From Isosphaeraceae bacterium (GTDB lineage Bacteria > Planctomycetota > Planctomycetia > Isosphaerales > Isosphaeraceae), in the NCBI GenBank assembly GCA_031291845.1, contig JARLIH010000049.1, positions 1 through 51,248 on the forward strand: a stretch of 51,248 bases of DNA. Reading direction: 5' to 3'. A model generated the notes under the pieces. It worked only from the letters and a program-made list of their open reading frames with translations, was not told the origin of the DNA and ran no database searches. Made by a program: the position numbers and the translations under genes. Positions 44,848 to 51,248 of the stretch are shown in pieces; the first letter of the stretch is position 1; each line of letters starts with the position of its first letter.

Positions 44848-47772
44848 TTAACCCTTTTTCTTCGTCCCCACCTGCGAGAGCGCGAGATCGAAGACGGAAT
44901 CGGTGAACACGACGACCGGCGCGGTGTTGCTGGTCACGACGCCCGGAACCACGCTGCTGGTGATCTGGAACAGAGTGTTCGCCGTGGCGGTCGCCGTGCC
45001 GGGCGCATCATCGTTGAGGGTGACCTGGGCCTTGAAGTTTCCGGCACGGGAATAGGCGTGGCTGCCGGAGACGGCGAACGTGCCGCTGCCGCCGCTCACG
45101 GTCCCCGGGGTGATGGCTCCATCGCCCCAGTTGATCATGGCGTTGAAGTCGGTCGCCGTGTTGCCGAGGTAGGTGTCGCTGAACGTGGCCACGGTGCCGC
45201 TCCTCACGGTTCCGACCGTTCCGGCGATCGTCAGCCCGTGCGGCGTGAGGACGTCCGCCTCCTGGACGTTCACCGTGCCGGTGACCGCGACCACTGGGAT
45301 CCCCTTTCCATCGGGCTGGATGCCCGGTTGTTCCACAATGGGCTCGGTGATCTTGACCTTCACGGAGAAGGTTCCCTCGTCCGGGAAGACGTACGAGCCG
45401 GTCACCGTGAAGAAACCGTTGGAGCCGTTGATCGTCGCCGTCTGGGCTGCGCCGGGGCTCCAACTGATGGTGGCGGCGAAGTCGCTCGCCTGGAGCGTGA
45501 AGTTGTTCGTGGTGATGGTGGCGACGGGGCCCGTGTAGGCGACCCCCTCCGTCGCGGTGCCCGTCGCCCCCTGGGCAACGATGAGTGTGGGCGCGATGTC
45601 GGCCTCGCCGTAACCGTACGCGTGGTCGTTCGGTTCTCCGTTCTTCTCGACGAACAGCGTCGTGTCGTAGATACCCGAACTTGTGTAGGTGTGGCTGCTG
45701 GTGAGGTTGTAGCCGCCCTGACGGTTCGGCGTGATCGTGACGGGAACGAACGATCCGCCGTCCCCCCAGTTGATCTCGGCGGTGTAAGAGGAAGCCGACG
45801 TCGGCGCTCCGGTGTCCGTGAACGGGTAGGCGTCCGTGAACGAGCCCACCGTCACGTTCGTAAGCGCTTGTCCTGGGTTCCCCGTCAGCGTCGTACCCGT
45901 GACGCTGATGTTGTCCTGTTCCGTCACGTCGATGGAGTCATACACGACGGTGGGTGTGGATGTCTCGTGGTTGATGGTCACGGCGATCGTGTACACGCCG
46001 GGCGCGAGATAGGTATGGCTCGGACCGGTGACGGTGAAGGTTCCGGTGGGGGTGTAGGTTCCCGACTGGAAGGTGATCGTGCCGGGTTGTGTGTCGGGGT
46101 TGGCGCTGGTGCCGTCGCCCCAATCGATGATCGCGCTGTAAACGGCGCTGATCTTGGTCACACCCGGCGTGTACTGGTTCGGCTCGGCGCCCCCCGGATC
46201 GGTGAACGTCGCGAGGGCGATGGGTCCAGTAGCAACGCCTTGCGGGATGGGCGCGAGCGAGACGTTCGAGCCAATGACGGACGGGTCGGAGACGTTGACC
46301 ATGAAGTTCGATTGCACCGGGGGATCCGCGATGTTGTCCGACACGGTGACGGTGGGGTTGTAGGTCCCTTCCTCACCGTAATCGTGGACCTGCATGGGGA
46401 TCGTACCCGCCGAATAGAGTGTGAACTGGGTGGCCGAGCTGCCGTCGCCCCAGTTCACGGTGACGTTCCAACTGGTCGCCCCCGTGTTGCCGACGAACGA
46501 CCCAAGCTGGATGCATTTTGCGGCGCCCTCGACGGCCGTCTGGTTGCTAGGTGGCGTGATCGCCTGGGTCTGGAACGCCCCGACGTCGATCTTCGTGTAG
46601 ACGATCCGGGCGAACCCGGGCCCGCGCTGGTCGTTGACGAGGGTAACTCCTGCGGTCGAGCCCGTGCCCATCGCGGGGCTGCCGATCCCCAGCGCTTCGG
46701 TGTTCGTAAGTCCCCCATTGTTCTGGAGGCTGCCCAATAGCGGGTTGACATGGAGCTGGTCTCCCGTCGTGGGGGAGATGCTGCTGTCGGTACTCACGTT
46801 GTACCCCAGCGAAGTGATCGTGGCTCCCCCGATCGTGTTCGCCTTGGCGTTGGGGTAAGCCGGCGAAACCAAAGACGCACTGGCGAGGATCGTGTCGAAG
46901 AGAGTGACCGACGACGTCGCCGGTACCAGACCGAACCCGGCGTAAAGGTCGTAGCCGCTGAGGGGCACGCCGACGGTGTTCCCGCTAAACGTGTCGTTCG
47001 CCAGCGTGACGGAAGCATTGACGCTCAGCGCGGAGTAAGACGCGATGCCACCTGCGGTGGCGAGGCCAATGGTTGCCGTGGCGTGATTGAGCGCGATCGT
47101 CGAGTTGGTCACGGTCAACGCGCCGCTGTCGTTCTCGATCGCGCCGGCGAAGGGCGCCGAGTTGTTGTCGATGAGGCTATTTTGAACGTTCACCGTACCG
47201 AGGTTATTCAGAATGCCGCCGCCGTCGTAGGCCGACGTGTTGCCCGCCACCTCACAGTTTGTGAGCGTCAGTGTGGAAAGCGCTCCGACCGTGAATCCCC
47301 CTCCACTCCCGGCGGCGGCACTGCCTCCGGTGATCGTCAGGCCGGAGATGGAGGCATTGGCGGTCAGCCAGACCAAGAAGTCGGAGGTCTGACCACCACC
47401 GTCAACGGTCAGTTGCCTGGCACCCAAGCCATTGATCGTCACACCACTGCTGATGGTCAGGGGCCCGTTTGCCGGGGTCAGCAGGATCGTCGCCCCCGAG
47501 AGGCTCGGCGCGAAGTTGATCGTGTTGGTGCCCGGCGCGCTCCCGATGGCCAGGTGGTTCACGGCGTAACGCAGCGAATTCACGTCCGCGGGGTTGTCGC
47601 TGTTGTCGGTCACGGTGAACGTCGTCAGCAGCGCACGTTCTTCGAGCACCTCCACCAGGAACAGGCTCCGCCGAGATCGGCGCTGCCCCGGGGCCCTGGC
47701 CGGACTCACCCTCCCGTGGGACGCGTTCTTCTTCGTGAGGAAAACCCAGCGCTGTTCGTGTCGCGAAATCAT
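44848..47772 (-). CDS. large exported surface protein (right-handed beta-helix plus PKD-like repeats)
   Basis: A 974-residue protein. The N-terminus has a basic stretch and the phrase LFLVEVLEERALLTTFTV, the LEER-x-LL-type signal of planctomycete surface proteins. Residues about 60-370 are repetitive and beta-helix-like (GLTITGGSAAAGSGGGFTV, NSTIALNHATATIG) and contain LLGSLQNNGGLTNTEALG, the choice-of-anchor/Q-type phrase. The rest has about five PKD/Ig-like repeats, each with a WGDG signature (VNWGDGSS, IDWGDGTS, INWGDGG, INWGDGAI). ATG 47772 is preferred to the open frame to 47913. It is probably secreted and adhesive. Its last 163 codons are copied at 31653-32141. Confidence 0.85.
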   Translation of the reverse strand: MISRHEQRWVFLTKKNASHGRVSPARAPGQRRSRRSLFLVEVLEERALLTTFTVTDNSDNPADVNSLRYAVNHLAIGSAPGTNTINFAPSLSGATILLTPANGPLTISSGVTINGLGARQLTVDGGGQTSDFLVWLTANASISGLTITGGSAAAGSGGGFTVGALSTLTLTNCEVAGNTSAYDGGGILNNLGTVNVQNSLIDNNSAPFAGAIENDSGALTVTNSTIALNHATATIGLATAGGIASYSALSVNASVTLANDTFSGNTVGVPLSGYDLYAGFGLVPATSSVTLFDTILASASLVSPAYPNAKANTIGGATITSLGYNVSTDSSISPTTGDQLHVNPLLGSLQNNGGLTNTEALGIGSPAMGTGSTAGVTLVNDQRGPGFARIVYTKIDVGAFQTQAITPPSNQTAVEGAAKCIQLGSFVGNTGATSWNVTVNWGDGSSATQFTLYSAGTIPMQVHDYGEEGTYNPTVTVSDNIADPPVQSNFMVNVSDPSVIGSNVSLAPIPQGVATGPIALATFTDPGGAEPNQYTPGVTKISAVYSAIIDWGDGTSANPDTQPGTITFQSGTYTPTGTFTVTGPSHTYLAPGVYTIAVTINHETSTPTVVYDSIDVTEQDNISVTGTTLTGNPGQALTNVTVGSFTDAYPFTDTGAPTSASSYTAEINWGDGGSFVPVTITPNRQGGYNLTSSHTYTSSGIYDTTLFVEKNGEPNDHAYGYGEADIAPTLIVAQGATGTATEGVAYTGPVATITTNNFTLQASDFAATISWSPGAAQTATINGSNGFFTVTGSYVFPDEGTFSVKVKITEPIVEQPGIQPDGKGIPVVAVTGTVNVQEADVLTPHGLTIAGTVGTVRSGTVATFSDTYLGNTATDFNAMINWGDGAITPGTVSGGSGTFAVSGSHAYSRAGNFKAQVTLNDDAPGTATATANTLFQITSSVVPGVVTSNTAPVVVFTDSVFDLALSQVGTKKKG

Positions 47773-48644
47773 AAGCGGAAGTCTCCGGAACAAGTTCGAG
47801 CGGTGGCACGGTGTGATTGCCGCGAGCCATGCTGCCGAAGCACGGTCTCGGTTCAGACCAAAAAAAGCGCGTACCGTCGACGGTGGGCTTCCTTGCGAGA
47901 AGTCCAACGCCAATCAAGGTTTTCGACGCTCCTGAAAAAAATGCCCGAGCCGGCACAAAGAGGGGCGTGGTGCATCATCCGTGAAAACGACGGCCAGCCG
48001 GAGACCTGCACGACGAAGGTCTTCGGGCTCGCGGTCTTGAACCTGTAAGAAACGACCGCTTACCGGTCTGGGCCCCAGGTCGATCGAGCGGCGGTGCCTG
48101 GATTACGCTGAGAGATGCCAAGGAAACCGCGGCAATTCTGCTAAGCCGACTCGCCTGTGCTCCGAAATTCCGAAGAATCCGTAGATATTATGTAGGATAC
48201 GCCATGTACGGAGCATTCGCAAAAATTTCGTTATCGAATGAGAACGCACTGCGTGAGCGCAAGTTTTGCTTGCGTTTATGGAAACCGATGGCGGAACGCT
48301 CGGTGCGAGGTTGCTTGGAGGAGGCGAACGCGGGAGTGCCGCGTTCGTCCGCGACCCGAGTCGACCGGTTCTTGGAGAGTCGGTAAGCGTTGTCTGCGAC
48401 GTGCAACTGATGGCGAATTTGTGGGTTACGCCGACCTCGCTGGTTTGCCCGCCCTCCGCTTTTTGTCAACGTTGAGTGGCGGCTCGAGATCCTGGAATGC
48501 GACAATCGCGGTGTCCGCCACGCGCACGAAGTGTCTGCGAGTGGCCGGCCGACGGTGGCTGCGGTATTTCCGGGCTCGGGCCGATTCGCCGGTTCGCGTC
48601 ACCGTCGCCGGGCGGTGGGTTTCGAGGTCAAGGTCGAGCGAACC
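47773..48644. other. divergent gap between the surface-protein and methyltransferase genes
   Basis: About 870 bases. Short open frames here have no protein-like features. An AT-rich stretch around 48170-48250 may hold promoters, but no hexamer pair is strong. No RNA gene was recognised. Confidence 0.4.
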
Positions 48645-49754
48645 ATGCCAAGGCCGGCGAGTCCCGTTGTGGCGTCCGCAACCGGAGCGAAGGCCCCCTC
48701 CGGCCGCGATGAGTCACCGTCGGCCGCGCTTCCGGAGCGAGCCGCGGGGTATCCCGAGCTTCGGTACATGGGATCGAAGCACAGGCTCTTGCCGTGGATC
48801 CACGGCGTGCTTCGCGCCCTCCCGTTTGACACCGCGGCCGATCCGTTCGTGGGGAGCGGCTGCGTCGCCTATTTGCTGAAGGCGATGGGCAAGCGCGTGT
48901 TTGCCTCGGACTTCCTGAACTTTCCGGCCGTGCTGGCCCAGGCGACGATCGCCAACGGCGCGCACCGATTGGACAGCGGAGCGGTCGAACGTCTGCTCGC
49001 GGCTCGACGCGGCGGCCCGCGTTTCATCGAGGAAACGTTCGAGGGGATCTTTTACGCGCCGGCGGACCTCCGTTTTCTCGACCGGGTTGCCGCCAACATT
49101 GAAACTCTGGAACACGACGATCAGCGCGCCCTGGCCCGGGCGGCACTGATACGGTCCTGCCTGAAGAAACAGCCGCGCGGGGTGTTCACGGTCTCGGGCG
49201 ATTTGTCTCGTTACGACGACGGCCGGCGTGACCTGCGGCTGTCGATGGAGGAGCACTTTCGCGAGCAGGTCGAGGCCTTCAACCGCGTGGTGTTCGACAA
49301 CGGACGCCGCCATACCGTCCGGCGGGCCGACGTCTTCAGCCTGGATCCGGCCGGCCTCGACCTCGTCTACCTGGACCCGCCGTACGTTCCCCGGTCCGAT
49401 GATAACTGCTACATGAAACGTTATCATTTCCTCGAAGGCCTGTCCTGTTACTGGAAAGGTGTTCGGATCATGGAGGGCACGCGGGTCAAGAAAATCGAGA
49501 AGCCGTTCACCCCGTTCTGCTACCGGAGGACCGCGCTCGAGGCGTTCGACCGACTGTTTCACCGGTTTCGCGGCAGCATCATTGTTCTCTCCTACAGCTC
49601 CAACGGCTATCCTGATCGCGACGAGCTGGAACGGCTGCTGCTGCGGTACAAACCGACGGTGACCACGTTTGAGAGGCCACATCGCTATCACTTTGGCACT
49701 CACGGCAAGGTCGGTCGGGCGCTGGTGCGCGAGTACCTGATCGTGGCACACTAA
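48645..49754 (+). CDS. D12-class (Dam-like) N6-adenine DNA methyltransferase
   Basis: A 369-residue protein. After a disordered N-terminal tail, YMGSKHRLLPWI (near 40) and the AdoMet-binding motif DPFVGSG (near 64) begin the domain, with the catalytic motif DPPY near 243 (VYLDPPYVPR). The order is alpha-class, as in Dam and DpnII-type enzymes, which methylate adenine at short sites such as GATC. ATG 48645 has GAG upstream; the frame runs further to 48531 without protein-like sequence. No restriction endonuclease gene is adjacent in the window, so it is a solitary methyltransferase or has its partner outside. Confidence 0.88.
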   Translation: MPRPASPVVASATGAKAPSGRDESPSAALPERAAGYPELRYMGSKHRLLPWIHGVLRALPFDTAADPFVGSGCVAYLLKAMGKRVFASDFLNFPAVLAQATIANGAHRLDSGAVERLLAARRGGPRFIEETFEGIFYAPADLRFLDRVAANIETLEHDDQRALARAALIRSCLKKQPRGVFTVSGDLSRYDDGRRDLRLSMEEHFREQVEAFNRVVFDNGRRHTVRRADVFSLDPAGLDLVYLDPPYVPRSDDNCYMKRYHFLEGLSCYWKGVRIMEGTRVKKIEKPFTPFCYRRTALEAFDRLFHRFRGSIIVLSYSSNGYPDRDELERLLLRYKPTVTTFERPHRYHFGTHGKVGRALVREYLIVAH

Positions 49755-49813
49755 AGAGGAATCGGTCTCGTGTTACGATGCGGTCGCAAACCACTCCGAG
49801 ACGGGGAGGGCGC

Positions 49814-51109
49814 ATGGTCTGGGGGGTGATCGGGCTCGCTTTGATCGTGTCAACCGCCGTCGCGGTCGTCATCCGGCGCAGGGGGATGGCCCTTGATGAG
49901 CTGGCGCGGGGCGTGGCGGCGCTGGGGGACGGGCGGGCGACGAGGCCGGTCCGAACGTGCGTCGGCGGCCGGGTCGGCCGTGTGAGCCGGCTCTTCGACC
50001 GGATGGCGCCGCAACTGGAAGCGCGCATCGCGCGCCTGGAGCAGGACCGGCAGCAGTTGCGAGCCGTGCTCAGCGGCATGGACGAAGGCGTGATCGCGAT
50101 CGACGCCCGGCGCCGGCTGGTGTTCGCGAACGCCAGCGCGGACCGGCTCTTTGGGCTCGACAGCGGCTCAGTGGGCCGGCTCGTGGCCGAGCTGATCCGT
50201 AGCCCTCACGTCCAGGCGGCGGTCGAAACGACGCTTTTCGGGGCGGCGCCCTACCAGGGGGAGATCACGGTCGCCAGCCGGGAAGCGGGCCTGCGGCTCT
50301 CGTCGCGGGTGCTGGCGGTGCGAGGGAGCTCGCTCTCCGGGTCGCCGCCCCAGGGGGCCGTGCTGGTCTTCCACGACGTGACCGAGCTGCGCAGGCTGGA
50401 GAGGATGCGGCAGGACTTCGTGGCGAACGTCTCCCACGAGCTCAAGACGCCGCTCGCCTCGATCAAGGCGTACACGGAGACGCTGCTCGACTGGGCGCTG
50501 CACGACGAGAACGTGAACGAGAAGTTTCTGCACCGGATCGAGGAACAGGCCGACCGGCTCAACCAGCTCATCCTCGACCTGTTGAGCCTCGCGCGGCTGG
50601 AGTCGGGGCAGGAGGTCTTCGAGCATGGTCCGCTGGCCCTGACGCCTTGCATCGAGGCCTGCGCGGAGTCGCACCGAGGCCGCGCGGAGGCGAAAAACCA
50701 CCACTATGTCCTCGACCTCGGGCCGCTCGACGACGAGACCCTGGTCCTGGCCGACGAGGAGGCCGTGCGGCAGATCCTGGACAACCTGATCGACAACGCG
50801 ATCAAGTACACCCAGGAAGGAGGCTCGGTCCGAATCGCCTGCCGGCTGGCGGGGGACTCGGTGATCCTGGAAGTCACCGACAGCGGGATCGGCATCCCCC
50901 GCGAGGACCTGGCGCGCGTCTTCGAGCGCTTCTACCGCGTCGATAAGGCGCGCAGCCGGGAGCTGGGGGGCACCGGACTCGGCCTTTCGATCGTCAAGCA
51001 CCTGGTGCAGTCCATCGGCGGTTCCATCAGCGTCAACAGCCGGGTCGGCTCGGGGACGCAGTTCACAGTCAATCTGCCGCGGTTCCACCCCATGCCGCAA
51101 CGGAGCTGA
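49814..51109 (+). CDS. phoR: PhoR-like sensor histidine kinase
   Basis: A 431-residue sensor. One N-terminal membrane helix (VIGLALIVSTAVAVVI) is followed by a short HAMP-like coil (SRLFDRMAPQLEARIARLEQ), a PAS-type domain (about 80-190, GMDEGVIAIDARRRLVFANA), and the kinase core: His near 208 in VSHELKTPLAS, LIDNAIKYT, DSGIGIP and GGTGLGLSIV. This is the PhoR arrangement for phosphate sensing; there is no periplasmic domain, also as in PhoR. ATG 49814 has GGGAGGG close upstream; ATG 49778 adds 12 residues and has no near ribosome site. The PhoB-like regulator would lie outside the window, so the symbol is tentative. Confidence 0.85.
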   Translation: MVWGVIGLALIVSTAVAVVIRRRGMALDELARGVAALGDGRATRPVRTCVGGRVGRVSRLFDRMAPQLEARIARLEQDRQQLRAVLSGMDEGVIAIDARRRLVFANASADRLFGLDSGSVGRLVAELIRSPHVQAAVETTLFGAAPYQGEITVASREAGLRLSSRVLAVRGSSLSGSPPQGAVLVFHDVTELRRLERMRQDFVANVSHELKTPLASIKAYTETLLDWALHDENVNEKFLHRIEEQADRLNQLILDLLSLARLESGQEVFEHGPLALTPCIEACAESHRGRAEAKNHHYVLDLGPLDDETLVLADEEAVRQILDNLIDNAIKYTQEGGSVRIACRLAGDSVILEVTDSGIGIPREDLARVFERFYRVDKARSRELGGTGLGLSIVKHLVQSIGGSISVNSRVGSGTQFTVNLPRFHPMPQRS

Positions 51110-51176
51110 AGTCAGCGACTCGCAGCATGTGCGTTAGACCGGCTTTCCAGCGGCCGGCATCCCTTCGGGTGCCTGG

Positions 51177-51248
51177 GGGGGGGGGGGGGGCGGGGGCGGG
51201 GGGGGGCGCGCCCGCGGGGGGCGGCGGGGGCGCGCGCGGGGGGCGGCG
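51177..51248. other. G-only low-complexity tail, probable artefact
   Basis: From about 51177 the sequence is runs of G with sparse C, including an uninterrupted run of more than 12 G. This is unlike the preceding coding sequence and lies at the window end. It probably reflects a read-end or contig-end artefact rather than biology. Confidence 0.75.

Noticed and set aside
44554..46740. A 728-codon plus-strand open frame over the surface-protein gene
   Set aside because: It is antisense to a repeat protein; repeated sequences make long shadow frames likely, and no domain was recognised.
1..51248. tRNA, rRNA, CRISPR, prophage or intact transposon
   Set aside because: None was recognised by reading; the palindromes found are too short and lack a transposase. 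A covariance-model search would settle tRNA and small RNA genes.
51177..51248. G-quadruplex or telomere-like element
   Set aside because: The extreme G run at the window end is better explained as an artefact.

Overview
The window looks like a piece of a high-GC Planctomycetes chromosome, probably of the Isosphaeraceae/Gemmatales type. The reasons are two DUF1559 prepilin-like proteins each preceded by a tiny lipoprotein, a Ser/Thr kinase with WD40 repeats beside an ECF sigma factor, a DUF1080 (3-keto-disaccharide hydrolase) protein, a surface protein with an N-terminal LEER-ALL motif, a VIT-vWA protein, and weak or absent Shine-Dalgarno sequences at many starts. The left edge cuts a methionyl-tRNA synthetase gene. 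The right edge runs into a G-only low-complexity tail that looks like a sequencing or assembly artefact. No tRNA, rRNA, CRISPR array, phage or intact insertion sequence was recognised.

Layout. (1) 1-8.8 kb is mostly housekeeping: the end of metG, a RecA-like ATPase, a two-component pair (HTH-REC regulator then HDOD-like histidine kinase, read leftward from a near-perfect sigma70-type promoter), mnmG, tpx and an M24 aminopeptidase. (2) 8.8-31 kb is the most unusual part. It holds a DUF1080 secreted hydrolase, a zinc-ribbon TRAFAC GTPase, a C45-type acyltransferase, a GrpE-like protein, a sulfotransferase, a VIT-vWA protein, a lid-less Hsp70, a lipoprotein, a membrane protein, a PIN toxin whose antitoxin has an in-frame TGA, an Hsp70-vWA fusion, two membrane proteins with FHA domains and a toroid-vWA-membrane protein. 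From 24.1 to 31.0 kb the genes are overlapping or nearly so. (3) 31-32.1 kb is a repeat-rich gap ending in a truncated copy of the 3' end of the surface-protein gene found at 44.8-47.8 kb. (4) 32.3-39.1 kb is a signalling unit: an ECF sigma factor divergent from a giant Ser/Thr kinase, followed by a CehA/McbA-type metallohydrolase. (5) 39.6-44.2 kb has two lipoprotein + DUF1559 modules and a membrane protein. (6) 44.8-51.1 kb has the large surface protein, a solitary D12-class adenine methyltransferase and a PhoR-like kinase.

How the genes may work together. The 13.7-31 kb region combines a nucleotide-exchange factor, two Hsp70-family ATPases without the usual helical lid, four vWA/FHA-type adaptor proteins and several membrane-anchored partners on one strand. 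This reads as a membrane-associated Hsp70/vWA/FHA module whose function is not known to me. The neighbouring zinc-ribbon GTPase may or may not belong to it. The sigma factor, kinase and surface or pilin-like proteins of the right half fit the usual planctomycete pattern of kinase-linked ECF signalling and an elaborate cell surface. Several palindromic repeat families sit at gene ends throughout.
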